Shown here one piece after another: positions 1 through 12,310 of a stretch of 64,000 nucleotides of DNA. Under the pieces are notes generated by a model. It was given only the letters and a program-made list of their open reading frames with translations. It was not told the origin of the DNA and searched no databases. The DNA comes from Nymphaea colorata (lineage: Eukaryota > Streptophyta > Magnoliopsida > Nymphaeales > Nymphaeaceae). The DNA lies in the NCBI RefSeq assembly GCF_008831285.2, contig NC_045139.1, forward strand, positions 664,204-728,203, written 5' to 3'. Both the position numbers and the translations under genes were made by a program. The first letter of the stretch is position 1; each line of letters starts with the position of its first letter.

Positions 1-986
1 AAATTTACATATAAATTTTAAAAAACTTGTCTTATATAAAAAATTTGAAAAATCATACGTCAATCAAAATTTAAAAACTTTAATTCTTCAAGAAAATTTT
101 ATAGATCTGCTGCCGTATGTATAGTCAAGTAGATCGGATTTTATAACGGGTCATACTGAACACAATATGGATCTGGATATATTTATGTAATTACTTTATG
201 TACAATCTAGTCGAGTATAACAACAAAATTTTGATCCGGTTCGATTCAAACCCAAAAAATCTCTCTTTCTTGGATTCAGTTAAAAAAAAAACAAACCCAC
301 TCCAATTATTAATTGGAGCGGATACGGCATATGTTTTTTTTAGATATCGAATTTTTTATGAACAATCGAATCCGATTCCATGTAGAAGAATTAAGATCGG
401 TCTCATATCTCTAATATTCTTATCCGTGTATAATTCCAAATCGAGTCACACAATATCTCAATAGCCGTACAATTAAATAGGGTTAGAAAGATGCATTTAT
501 TGCGCCCGCGCGACCAAATCGCCTTGGAGTTCTTATCCTTTATAGCAAATAAAGACAATATACATTCGACTCTTCATGTAAACTTCAGACATGTAATTAA
601 TATAGATAAATTCAATTTTCTTAATTACTGGAAGGCAAACTTAATATTAAATTTATGTGGAAAAAAAATTATCCTGTTCAAACAAAAGAAAAAGAAAAGA
701 AAAATCTCATGCTACCAAACCGTGGATTTGAGATCCACGGTCGTAATCAAACACGACCTAAAAAAAGGCGAAAAAGAGACAGGAAAATGAAAAAAAGACA
801 AGGAAAATGGTGTGAACATGTCACGTGATATGTCAAGGCAACCTTACCTCTAATAGTGATTATGCCAAAAATTTCAATTCCTTACTTTGGAATTTTGAAT
901 TTATATTCTTCTAAATATTATTTAATTTTCAAAGTTCTTTTTGGGCAACTTGGTCAAAGACTGAACTTTACACAAGTCAAAGCAAA

Positions 987-1018
<32 letters not shown>

Positions 1019-1660
1019 TAACAAGCACTGTTTCCAATGTGCGCAGATCATCAGATTTTGAAAACTTTTACATAACTAGCAGGAAAATAAATTAAAGGAA
1101 ATGTTAAAGGCATCGTTGTCAAAATCGGTCGGTGAATTGAATGAGCAAGGCTACCAGTTTACTAAATCAACTAATTGACTCATTCATGCGAGACGGTACT
1201 GAATTTGACAAGAAATAATTTTAAACATAAGTGATTACTATAATTAATTAATTATAAAATTCATTAAAATATTAACTAAATAGGAAAACAGTGAGGGATA
1301 ACACTTTTAGTGGCGGTTTTAATTCTTCCTCTTATTTATTCTTGACAAAGACTGCATGTGAAGTACATTATGACACCAACAACACCTTCTAACATATATT
1401 CATCATATTATTAAATGAATTATTATTTCTCGTTTAATTTTTTTGCGTTAACAAAAAAAAAAATAAATTTTCTACACAAAAGCAAATGATCTGCTGTTTA
1501 ATTCACTTAAAAAGAATAAATAAAAATTCCAAAAAATGAAGAAAAAGCTTTATTTTCCGACGTGGCAGGATGCCAGGGACTCCGAGACCGTGACACGGAC
1601 GACCCGATCCACCCCGTCAACACGGACGGCGGATGTACGGCCGTGAGAATCGAGCGGACC
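1..1660. other. AT-rich intergenic DNA
   Basis: No gene is supported here. Short open frames are AT-driven and match nothing I recognise. The first 60 bases resemble the sequence at 18795-18850, so the window probably opens inside a dispersed repeat. A (AT)n run lies at about 988-1018. Confidence 0.6.
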
Positions 1661-1670
1661 AGAACGGCCC

Positions 1671-1678
1671 TATAAATA
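1671..1678 (+). promoter_or_regulatory. TATA box of the RING gene
   Basis: TATAAATA sits in an otherwise GC-richer stretch, followed 20-60 bases later by pyrimidine-rich leader-like DNA. The expected transcription start is near 1700. A likely leader exon ends at 1891 (GAGAG before GTAAGA), and a candidate acceptor is at 3425-3426 (TTATTTTCAG), which gives a leader intron of about 1.5 kb. The leader structure is inferred. Confidence 0.55.
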
Positions 1679-3644
1679 CCTTCCAACCCTCCTCTTCCCT
1701 CTCCCGCTTCCAATCTCTCTCTCTCCTTGTCTTCAATTCTCGCTTATTTTATTTTTTATTTTAAAAAGGAGGAAAATAATAGAGAAGGAAGGAGAGGTGT
1801 TTTCTCTTTGGCAACTCGTCGGCCGTCGCTTGTTCCTTTCTCCCCCACCCCCTCACTTCCTCAAACCCTAAGAGAGAGAAATAAGAGAGAGGTAAGAGTC
1901 AATATTCCTTCACGATCTGTAGTTTTTATTTTTATTTTTCTTCTCTTGGGTCTTCATCGTTACATTTGTTATTTTATTGAGCGGATTTTTCGCTGCAGTC
2001 GTTGCGCGGTGAGACGCGGTCTCTCGCTGAGGGTTGGGAGCGATGTTTATAGGTAACCTTTTCGTCGTTGAGAACTGGATGGTTTTTTTTTTGTTTTCCT
2101 TTTTTCTGTTTGGGTGTTTTTTTTTTTTTGTTTGTTGGATTGAAATCTGAGATGGAAAGGGTGGGGTTCGGCTTCGGCGGGTCGATCAGGTTGGGTCTTT
2201 TTGTTCTCCAGTAGAATTATTGATCTTCTCCTGGAGCCACGATCTCTCCAGATAGGCCGAGGCAGTTTTTGGGCGATTTTTTTTTGACGATCTTCTCGGA
2301 AAATGTTAGGGCTTCAATAATCGACGGGGAGTTTCGCATGGAACGTGGTAGGTGTTATTTCCGTGGCCTTTTTGGATTTAGGACCAGAAATTTGGGGTTT
2401 TGATCTAAACAAAAAATAGACGCAGGTTTCAGCAGGAAAAGAAATTTCCGGTTTATTGGCGTGCGCGGAGGCCTTATATCTTGCCCTTTGTCGTTGACAA
2501 TGCCTTCTGGGTGGCCCGTCTCCATGATGCCATGGGGGCTGGCACTGCCGGTCCTAAGTTTGGGGTCTTAGATCATAAGTGGGTAAGCGTCCACTGGAGA
2601 TGTCCTCCTTTCGTGGTTTTTTGGTCACGATGATCGATTTTCTGTTTGTTAAGTGTCATAAACTGTGACCTTGGTTTTAAAAAACACTATTCTGTACAGG
2701 AAGGAAAAGAATTTGGGGCTTGGTAGACTTGTCTCTTTCCTTCTAAGATTATAAATGCCTTTCGATCTGTTAAAATTGTGCTTTTTCTCTGCAGGAGGTC
2801 GGTGGTGTTTGTATGAGCACTAAAATTGGGGATTTTCATGTTTGGTATTGAGGATAACACTTGTTGAGGTGCATCTTCGAACTTGGAATTTTCTATTTGT
2901 GTAAAGTATGTACGCAAGTGGCCGCTGGGTTACCTTCAATTTCCTCCCTTGTATGTTTTTTCTTTTATTCCTTTCTCCTTTTGTTATATTTTATGTTTTG
3001 TATCCACTATTCTTTCTTTCCATTAAGTTTATTATTTTCTTCCTTTCTCCTTTTGTTCGATTTCCGATTATAACATGTTACTGATTTGTGAATTTTTTAG
3101 AGTAAAAGAGCAAGTGAAATTAGCCTTTAGGAAGGTCTGGACGTGGTCCCTGTGTTATAATGGTGCTGATTTGTAGATCAGCATAATAGAATTTAAGTTT
3201 TCGCTGTTGGTGTTTTGTATTTGATGTTACCGTGTGCTGGTCCCCTAAATTGAAAGGCAACCTGCAATTGTTTCTAAGTTGGTCATAACGTGTAGAGTTC
3301 ACCACCAGCAAAATCATATTTGTTTTTTGGGAGGTGGTTGAGATTTTTGTATGCTTTTATTTTGTTTCTATATCATGGCCCAGTTTCCTGCGCTGCTTCT
3401 GAATTGTTTTTTGGCCTTATTTTCAGTGGAGATGCTTGTGGAAGAGTTCCATTCATGACCGCATACTAAGTAGCTGTCAATTTTACGAAAGTTGGCTAGT
3501 GCTGGACGAGGCTGCATTAGTTGTTGGAGATGGTGGTTCTGTAGAGGGAATGGCCTTCTGGTACTACTCGTCCTGAGGATTTTCCTTGTTAGGGAAGTCT
3601 TGGTTTTCCTATGATCAGAGCACACTATTTTGTAATTAGCAAAC

Positions 3645-6032
3645 ATGGGTTCAGTTTGTTGCATTGCTGCAAGAGATAAAACCAGTCCACATGGTAGAAA
3701 TACTGGATCCTCTGTTTGCCATGGATACTCACATAGGAATGCCATATATTCACCCTCTTGGAGCTTCCGATGGGATGGTAGATCACATGTGGAGAATAGC
3801 CTGGATAGTTCTGTACATCACCATCGAGATTTCTCCTTAAGCAATAGCAGGAATACTGGTGGTGAAAGTAAGGGTGGCTTTGCTGGAGACACGCTGTCCA
3901 ATGGTGGAAGCCCAATGGAAAGTTTTCAAACACCTACCTGGCCTAAATCTCCAGTTTTTTCTGATGCTGTAGAGGAATTTGTTCCATGTGGTTTAGGTAA
4001 GGATCAGAATGTTTACTTGTGTTATTTCACCCTTGTGGCATTTATGGAATAATCTCATGACACCTTTGATACTATTGTTCACCTTTAGTGTTCTGGTCTC
4101 ACTGTTGAGCTATGCTGCTTTGTGCAAGTGGATGCGGTTTTTTTAGAGTTTAGACTGTCGGCTTGCCAATTTCATGCAGTGCTCTTTACATGTTCTACTT
4201 AATTTTTACTTTTCTGCACCTCTTTCTATGTTTGTCTTTGTGCCATTCATTTTGTGTTCAGGTACTTTAAATTTGAAAATCTCGTAAATTACTCCTATAA
4301 CGATTCAGCTGTTTGTTTTGCTTGATGTACTGTCAATCTACAATTCTATCATTGTATTGTGGAAATTTTGTGAAACTACTTGTTTATTGGGCATAACATC
4401 CATGGTGCCCTCTCGTGGTGCAACGACTTCCTTTGGTAGCACATTCCATAGCATGATGCCCTTCCTCTAAGGAGGAGGAGCAATGTTTCCATCAACTTTT
4501 AAAAATCGTCTCTAGTTTTATGGCTGCTTGAACATCTTGGAATGTTATATCTCGATCTGCTGTGTAACTGCCTGTTAAAATGATGGCAATTTTAAACTTG
4601 CAATAGTTCATGAAAAATTAAGAACGAGTGAGGATTCAACTTTGAAGTGGATGTCATGTTATGCCTTCTCACTAGTGACTAGATTTGTCCCTCAAATTTT
4701 CCTGGTCGTGGCTGCTACTTCAGCTGTTTGATTTGGTAGCCTGTCTGTTCAACCCTATTTCCTGGATGCGGTAGTCTGGTGTGCTTGCCGTCTGTTTGGT
4801 GTCCTTGGATGATGAGTTTCCTATCTCGTCTGGTGTTATCTCTATAAGTTATGGTGCCGTCCTTTGAATATTTTGCTCCGAAGTTGCTGCGAAGCCTGGA
4901 TTCTGTGGTTGTGCACTGAACATTTTGTCTGATACTGTGTTGTGTTTAACAGATTTGCGTTCAAGTCCATCTACATCAAATAAGACCACCAATGAGGTGA
5001 GCTCAAAACTGTCGGAGGATGAATTTGCTTATTCTTCTATCTAGTTGGTTTGTTGGTTTAAGCTTTCTGAAAGGAATTCCAAACGTATGTCATTGTACAT
5101 TACAGGTGAAGGAATGTGCAAAGTCATCAACAGTTGATGACACGTTAGAGTTGAATGTTGTACCTTCATTAACAGCTAAGAACGACCCCTCGTCATCTCA
5201 TGGCCCAGCTTTTGCTTTGACGCCTTCAAGAAAAACACGGCGGTCACCTGGCCACCCACTCTCTAGGCAAATATCAGACAGTCGGATTATGGCTTTCAAG
5301 TCATTTGAGAGCTCTGCTTCAGAAGGAAGACAATCATTCGTTTTGTCTGTTTGTAGCAACGAGCCGACATTGGGATCACAGGGAGGCTCTTCCGATGGAT
5401 GGTCGATGCGCACATTCTCTGAGCTTGTTGCTTCTTCTCAAAAAGAAAGGTGGTCTTTTGATAGCGAGAACTTGAGTTCTAATCATGGAAAGATAACAAG
5501 ATCCAACAGCATGCAGTTCTCTTCTGCTTCCGTGGAAACACAAACATGCGGACTCTGCTTGAAGAACTTGGTTGATAGAGCTCCTTGGGTACTAAATGGG
5601 TATGAGATCTCCACAGTCGCTGTTCTGGTCTGTGGACATGTATACCATGCCGAGTGTCTGGAAAGCACAACACAAGAGCCTGATAGGTATGACCCTCGGT
5701 GTCCTATCTGCACATCAAGCGAGAAGTCGCACTTTAAGATGTCACCAGGAATAGCATTGAGGGTTGGATTAGATTTAAGGGGAAGAAACAAGCTCTCAAG
5801 AATTGCCGTTGCAGATAGTGATATTGAACGGGGCGCCTTCTCTGGGCCTATCAAAGTCTCGAGGCGCGATGGTAAGGGCCCAAAGATGGCTGCAAGCTCC
5901 AGCACAAAGGGTTCGTTTGCAAAGCCATTTTTGAAAAGGCATTTTTCTATCGGCTCTAGACCATCTCGGTCCCTATCGGTGAATGATTCTGCACGGAGGA
6001 AGGGTTTCTGGGCAAGGTATTTCAAGGAATAA
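3645..6032 (+). CDS. RING-H2 zinc finger protein, probable E3 ubiquitin ligase
   Basis: Coding exons are 3645-3996, 4953-4996 and 5106-6032, in consistent phase, giving 440 aa. The N-terminus is MGSVCC: Gly2 suits N-myristoylation and Cys5/Cys6 suit palmitoylation, so membrane anchoring is inferred. The middle is Ser-rich and low in complexity. The RING-H2 finger lies at about residues 280-334: CGLC, then CGHVYHAEC, then CPIC, with all eight metal ligands visible. The tail is basic and ends WARYFKE. Plant proteins starting MGSVCC with a late RING form a recognised but poorly characterised RING/U-box family. The substrate is unknown. The start is chosen because MGSVCC is the family N-terminus. 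The large open frame beginning at 5019 includes intron sequence. Confidence 0.88.
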
Positions 6033-6130
6033 TCTTCTCCCATCAACAACAGATTGCTGAAAAAGCTCTCTTTTACACATTGCTGTAGTTCATATATAAA
6101 TATGTTGGAAAAATATCTTTCTGCGTTGAT

Positions 6131-6136
6131 AATAAA
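6131..6136 (+). terminator. Polyadenylation signal of the RING gene
   Basis: AATAAA lies about 100 bases after the stop codon, in an AT-rich 3' flank. This is a consensus near-upstream element; the cleavage site is not determined. Confidence 0.5.
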
Positions 6137-6159
6137 TGCAGTGATATACACCTCCAATG

Positions 6160-8190
6160 TCTGTCAACTCTAGAAATCTAATAGTTGAAAGCTCATTTGT
6201 TCTGAAAAAGTTGGGCTCTTGGCACCCTTGCTTGGATATTCAAGCTTATGGGAATCTGCCTTCCTGTATATTCATTCCTTAACTAGACTGTACGCCTTCT
6301 TCTACGAGATTGCATACCTCGAGTCCATGTTTGGCAATGTTTTGTAACCAACAATCATATGGTAATGCAATTCTTTTGGCAATGGTTTGTGACCGACAAT
6401 CATACAGTAATATATGGTAATGCAATTTTTATGCAACAGTTGTCTGCTATTGAAATGAGATCGGCAAACTTCAGCAATTATTGGCTGTGGATTTCGCGGG
6501 TATCTGGTGCCCTCGTTTACTGTAGACTGCAGTGTCTGTAGATGTCCTTTCGGGGTTTGGCGCACTAGCAGCCTTGTTTTTACAGGAAAATCTTCTAAGA
6601 AAAACGGCTTCTCGAGTGTAAAAGAACTAAAAGGCATCTGCACAACGGTTTGCAGATATGGAAACTCTTGGAAAATGTTTTCCTGCGGCAATATGTAGGC
6701 CTCGTAGAAAGATTGGATTGTTCAGATGATAAAAAAAAAGGCGGGAAATGGAAAAGCATCTTTCGACCATTTATTAACTCTACTTTTTACCGGAAAATAC
6801 ATAAAAGTTTGCACTTAGCTCTACAGGCTAACTGGCTGTTGGTCTTCTCCCAGCCCCATGCCGGTCTTGTGTGGCCGCTGGTCCCTGTGAAAAGATCCGC
6901 AATCAGGCTGGTGTTGGCTTGTCGCTTGCGAGCGTGAATTGAACGGGAAGGGCCAGCAAACAACAGTTTTTGGTGAAACTATGTTTACTATACCCGAAAG
7001 GGCCCTCTTTTTACTGCTAAAACCGGGTTTATTACTGACCTTCTCTTGTCCCATAGTTTTTGTGTCATCTTTATGGGGAATTATAAATGGTTGGCGTCTA
7101 ATAAGAGCTCCATGTACCTAGCTAAAAGTTTAATTGAAGTTTAAAATGCAGTGGACTCCTTAGTTTAGTATCGGTTTGTGTAAGGTCTCAGAAAAGATTG
7201 TACATTTTCTATCCTTGGTAATGTTATGTCCTGGCTTTGATCACTCTCAATTTCAATTTCTTGTTCCTAAGAACCATTTACTCCTTTTATTGGGTTAGAA
7301 TCATTCCGAGTGGGTGGAAGGTTAACAATTCATCGTTTGGAAAAGAGGCCCGAAAGTCCCTCAATTTCTGTTGCCTTCGGAGCCTTGGGTTGCATTGGGA
7401 TTTAGGTGAACAGTCGGCCTTCAAGTCGATGAAGCACACTCTTACTTCGCAACTTAACCAAGTAACACCCACGAGAATCAAATCAACATGTACTTGTCCC
7501 GACCAATGGTATGCCCTTTGTATAAGCGGAATTGGGCTCCTAGCTAAGATTTATTTAGGTAGTTCCCAACTTTAGGCCGAAAGTTGAGCAACAAATGGCT
7601 AGTGCTTCGAGTAAATAAAGTAAGAAGGCATTCGACCTGACAAAACTAAAGGTTCCAACTTCTGACCTCTTTGGCCTTCAGATATAAGGAGAACTTCACT
7701 TGTTCATTGGGGGATGTTTTGATTGCTTGGATAACTTTTTGGATTCAGTCAGGTTCCACTGAAGACAAAGAAAAGCTGTACTCAGGTTTTTCTTTTGATC
7801 TACTCAGTAGAAGCATGCCTTGATACTTGTGGTTTAACAAAACAATGTCCTTATTTCAAATATGACGTCCACAAGTGAAGTCGCGTGCAACTACTTTTTT
7901 ATTTTATCAGAAGTCTGATTTTAACCTACTGATCTCAGACAAAAATTATACAAAAATATGCCCAACTTTTGATCGTATAACAATAACTAGACAGGAAAGT
8001 AAGTGGTTAATAAACAAAAAGAAACAACTTAATACCACCAACGATTGAGCTCGTGTTATAAGAAGAAAGAAAAAAGACATTGACATCAGACCCGAAGCGC
8101 CGTTTCAATGGGTTATCGAGATACTGAAGATCTGTTCAGACTTCAGATCAGATCCAATGACACCCACCGCGCTAGAAAGAATCCAGGCGA
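6160..8190. other. Intergenic region between RING gene and dehydrin
   Basis: No gene is supported. The open frames are short, overlapping on both strands and unlike any family I know. An imperfect two-copy tandem duplication of about 50 bases lies at 6329-6430. Confidence 0.5.
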
Positions 8191-8255
8191 ATGACCCACC
8201 CTCTGAAAGCCACCTATTTCATGCGACGTCATCGTCTTCGTCCACCTAAAGACAG

Positions 8256-8336
8256 ACGTGGCAGCTACCCAAAAGAGGGATGCCCATTACGTGTTTGTCC
8301 ATGTCCATGCACCTGTCCTCCTCCTGACACGTCCGG
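8256..8336 (+). promoter_or_regulatory. ABRE-like cluster in the dehydrin promoter
   Basis: ACGTGGC at 8256-8262 matches the ABA-responsive element core. ACGTGT at 8289-8294 and ACACGTC near 8327 are further ACGT-core elements. A GACGTC palindrome lies just upstream at about 8225. A TATA-like CTATTTAA follows at 8370. Clustered ABREs are typical of ABA- and drought-induced dehydrin genes; induction here is inferred. Confidence 0.6.
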
Positions 8337-8505
8337 AACGGTCTACGCCGTCCGGCCCTCCTCCGGCCTCTATTTAACCGGCGACCGAGCTCGAGATTTT
8401 CCTCACGCTTCCTGCTCGATTTCAAGTGGTTATCGTGGTCTGTTTCGTGTTTTTGGTCGTCCGATTTCTTCGCCGAACTTCTTCGTGTTCGCGTGTCTTG
8501 GAGCG

Positions 8506-9092
8506 ATGGAGCCTGGCCGTGATGAATATGGCCACCCTCTGAAGGGCACCACGCAAGAAGGGTACACTGGTACCGCCGGATACCCAGCTACCACGCCTGG
8601 TACTGCTGGGTACGGTACGACCCCTGGAGCTTACGGCGTTGGTGCCGGCTCCGGCACCGGGGCGGCTGCCGGTCAAGGGCAGGTGCTGCACCAGGGTGAG
8701 AGGCAAGGTGGTGGCCATGGCGTGCTGCACCGCTCAGGCAGCTCGAGTTCCAGCTCTGTATGTTCATCTGCCTTTCTCTACACATTCTTTACCTGCTCTT
8801 TGCCTTTTGAGAGGGAGACAGCAGGTTACATTCTAGCACCATCTTTTGTTCGATGCGTCTGAATTATGTGATTTTTCTTTTTCCATGTGGATTCGGAGAA
8901 AAGTCTTCCGAGGACGACGGGCAAGGAGGGAGGAGGAAGAAGGGGCTGAAGGAGAAGATCAAGGAGAAGCTGCCTGGTACTCACAAGGAAGGACACACCG
9001 AATATGATGCCAGTGGGCAGCCGATCCACGCAGGGGAGAAGAAGGGCGTCATGGAGAAGATCAAGGAGAAGCTGCCTGGACAACACCACTAA
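8506..9092 (+). CDS. YSK2-type dehydrin (LEA group 2)
   Basis: Exons are 8506-8757 and 8904-9092, giving 146 aa. A Y-like segment DEYGHP lies at residues 6-11. A Gly/Thr-rich phi region follows. The S segment (a run of eight Ser, then EDDG) spans residues 79-90 and is split by the 146-base intron, a placement seen in many dehydrins. Two K segments, [12 protein letters not shown] and [12 protein letters not shown], sit at residues 98-109 and 132-143. Dehydrins are disordered, hydrophilic proteins that protect membranes and enzymes during dehydration and cold; the S tract is a kinase target in the family. The acceptor AAAAG before TCTTCC was chosen because it restores the serine tract and frame. 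The protein ends GQHH two bases before AT-rich 3' flank. Confidence 0.93.
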
Positions 9093-9099
9093 ATTTCCC

Positions 9100-9321
9100 T
9101 CCCACCGAAGGGCAGGGCCTCTGTTATGATCAATATAAATATCATAAGGTTAGGAGCATTGTAGACATAAATAACAATGGAAGCAAGTGTTATCTCTGTG
9201 AATGTTGGATGGTGTTGTAAGTTGACTCGCGTGTTTGTGATTAATAACATGGCAATTCTCGTGCTGTCCCATAAGTTTGGCCTTGTACTGAATCTGATTG
9301 AACCTGATATCTGGGGGCTTC

Positions 9322-9354
<33 letters not shown>

Positions 9355-9990
9355 ATAACAAAATATATTTACAAAAGTGCAAAAAAACCAACGAGACAAA
9401 AATACACTAAGGGGGAGCTGGCAGACCCCTTTTTTTTTCTTTTTTCTTTTTCTTGCCTACCATTTACATAAATAAACAAACATGAAGTAGATAACGGCTC
9501 CATAGCACAACCGACCCTACAATATAACAAGGTTAACGCAAATGAAATGGACGAAAAACCAAATAGATAGACCACTATTTTACAGACCATTCTACAACAT
9601 ATACAAATCAGCTAGACACGTAATACACCCTCAAAATGTCCCTCTCCCTTTGTCGGCACTGAGTTCTCGTTGGTATAGGCAAGTGCAATACCCAGTCATG
9701 AAGCCCTTCCTACCGGTATCGAGTATGGAATCTATGGAATATAACAACAGAAGGTAACCAGCATCTCTTCTTCCTAAAACCCTTAAGTCATATCAGTTGC
9801 AGAAGCTCCATGGCACCCGCATGGTAAGAACACGGTAATCCGTCTGGAAGAGAAAACCGACCTACTAGTCCCTAGCAAACTGGAAAATGGAGCCCTCCTA
9901 TCTTTTCATAGCCAACTGAATGGCCACCCCAGTGTCGAGTTAATCAAGCAACGACGTTAGGTTCAACTAAAGCTCGAGCCTCGAAACTTT
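9100..9990. other. Intergenic region with (GA)n tract
   Basis: 3' flank of the dehydrin, then a (GA)n run at about 9322-9348 and a T-rich tract near 9430. The 3' end of the convergent NAC gene probably lies in its right part. No other gene is seen. Confidence 0.5.
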
Positions 9991-9995
9991 AGCTG

Positions 9996-12284
9996 CTATA
10001 GATTGAGACTTGAAGTCCCTTTGATGGAACGGCATATGTTGCGAAGAAGCAACAGCACTAGCGGCAGAGAAGTGCCGACGACGCAGAAGGCGGGCAGCAG
10101 CCAGCTCAGACCAGTCGAGACGTATCGCCGCAGATGGAACATAAAGCTGCAGGCTCCGCCACGGGCTTGATCGCAATCTACGGCGGCAGTGTCGGCAGCA
10201 TGTTCTCTGTTGCGTGACAGCGAAGGCGATAACCACGTCCGGATGGAACCAGAGAAAAACCATGATCCAGCAGTTTTTGAGCTTTCTGGTGTGGCAGATA
10301 GGGGTTTGGCAGTGGTTGAGACAGACCCTGGATTGGCCTCTGAGTGGGGTATCCTCCCGCCATCTTTCATCATATGCGAGTGTGGGGTGGTGACTGCCTT
10401 TTTCGGTCTCAATTTGCATCCACTCACTGGTAATTTAGATGGTACGCGAAGTTCTTCAGTTTGAATAGGTGATTTCTTACTGAGAAGAAGTTGCTCCCCA
10501 AGTTTGTAATTTGAATCATCATGCTCACTGAGGACAGCGGCCGTTCGATCTTCATAAGTGCAGGTTTTCACTGCTCCAGTTGCAGCTGATTCCATCTTGT
10601 GGACCTGCAGTCTGATCCTTGGGCCTGGAGATATGAATTCCTCCGGAAGCTCGCGATGGCGTCGCCGGATTTGAACCCCAGTTTCATTGTTCGCCGGCTC
10701 TTCAGGGACGCCCAAGTCGGATAGTGAAACACCATCGAATACCGATTGGTAACGATCCAGAAGCGTTCCTGTGGCAGCCAAGTACAGTTCTGCGATCATC
10801 TCTTCCTCATCGGTAACAGTTTCTGGAAATTCGGCAGCGACCTGATCTGGCCTTCCAAGTTCGCTATAGATGCTAGATTCTGCTTCTTGGTATTCAGATC
10901 TGACAGGAAACTCCTGGTCGGCCGCAGCAACGAAGTCCTTTGGATTTGGAGTCTGAGAATTGTCCTGCCAAAGAGCAATTTGTTATTAGAAGGGCTTGGA
11001 CACACTTCGAATCCAGTAGAAGCCTAATTTGTAGAGGAAAATAATCTAGTGCAACGGTCACAAGAAGAGCATACCCCGAATTCAGTTTCACTAGATTGAA
11101 ATTCCAACATCGGAGGTTCGATGGGGTCCAACTGCTCGTCAATCATTTGGCTTACAGGATCAGGATAATCGACGAGAAAATCCAACCACCCCTCATCAAT
11201 TGCAGGCATCCCATCTCCCTCTGTTCTAGCAGGCCCTTCTTTCAGTTCGGCTGCGTCCAAAGACCAAGATGGGCATACCCAGTGTTGGGTTTCATGAGTT
11301 TGTACTACGCTCGTAGCCGGTACAGTGAAAGGACCACTTTTCAAGCACTCCTCGAGCATTCCTTCTCCATGAGAAGCCACAGGCGTAATCTCTCCTATCG
11401 TTCCAGCAGACTCTTCCTCCAATTTGGGTTTGAACAGAGAACTACTTTCTGTTCCCTTTGGGGATGGACCAGTAAGTTCAGTCTCTGCTGCAGCATCGTC
11501 TTGCAAATCAAAGCCATTTTTCTTACAGATGCGGCACAAAACATAAGATTCCTGCTTCATAGAAGAGTCCAATCATAAGTATAAAAGGTTTACAAACGAC
11601 AGCGCCAGGAAAAAAAGTTCCTAACTCAGCGGAAAGAAAAGCACCCACATGCACTCCAGCGGCTAGAGCGTTACATTCCTTTTCGTCAAGATGGTACTCG
11701 TGCATGACCCAGTCAGTACGTTTCCCAGTCGGAGCGCGTCCTTCGTGGAATACAAGAGTCTTCTTGGTCCCTACAACACGCTTAGCAGAGCGGATGTTCC
11801 TGTCCTTGCCAGTAGCCTTCCAGTAACCCTTTTCAGTTGCCCTGTTCTTCCGAGCACCATTTGGATACTTTCTGTCCCTGGGGCTGAAGAAATGCCACTT
11901 GCTGTCTCTCGTTGGAACAGGGGTTTTTCCTGAAAGTGACACCTCTTGTTAACGAATTGATGCTCATGATACAGAGCAACTCGGAATTCTCTTTCTTCTA
12001 AAGGGAGAACAAAAACAGACGCCACAAAATCATACTGATGAATGCGCATTCATCAGTATGAAAACTTTGAACATAAAAGAATAAGAGGAGCAAAATGCCT
12101 AAACAGATTATGTACCTGGCAAATCCCAAGGTTCCCATTTGTATAGGTCTATCACTGGTATGACTTCGAATAGTTCCTGATTCTTGCCGTGAATTTTTCC
12201 CTTCAGATAATGAAGAACCAGTTCTTCATCAGTTGGATGAAAGCCAAAACCAGGGGGCAGCAAATGAATGTCTATCATGGCCAT
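9996..12284 (-). CDS. Membrane-tethered NAC transcription factor (NTL type)
   Basis: Reverse-strand exons are 12284-12116, 11929-11649, 11551-11075 and 10964-9996, giving 631 aa. The NAC DNA-binding domain fills about the first 150 residues: [46 protein letters not shown] and [10 protein letters not shown] are visible. [12 protein letters not shown] closes the domain. An acidic, Ser/Pro-rich region follows (EEGWLDFL-like [13 protein letters not shown]). One hydrophobic helix lies at about residues 595-616, then a basic tail. NAC factors with such helices (NTLs) rest in ER or plasma membrane and are released by proteolysis under stress; that behaviour is inferred here. The domain has GFGF where most NACs have GFRF. 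The exon 2 donor has an alternative three to six bases away. Confidence 0.88.
12030..12061. repeat. 32-bp perfect palindrome in NAC intron 1
   Basis: The 16-base half TCATACTGATGAATGC is followed directly by its exact reverse complement. It lies in the intron between the first two coding exons (12115-11930). There is no spacer. Confidence 0.95.
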
Positions 12285-12310
12285 GGCTGCAGGCCCTTTA
12301 AAGATCAGAT

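Noticed and set aside
5019-5105. ATG at 5019 as the start of the RING protein
   Set aside because: These codons are intron sequence before a clear acceptor at 5104-5105. The family N-terminus MGSVCC is at 3645 and joins in phase.
5483-6157. 224-residue open frame opposite the RING exon
   Set aside because: It lies antisense to a well-supported coding exon and resembles no protein family.
8191-8862. 223-residue open frame over the dehydrin promoter
   Set aside because: It runs through promoter, leader and into the intron; only the part from 8506 matches a family.
9967-10419. 150-residue reverse frame under the NAC last exon
   Set aside because: Out-of-phase shadow of the NAC exon.
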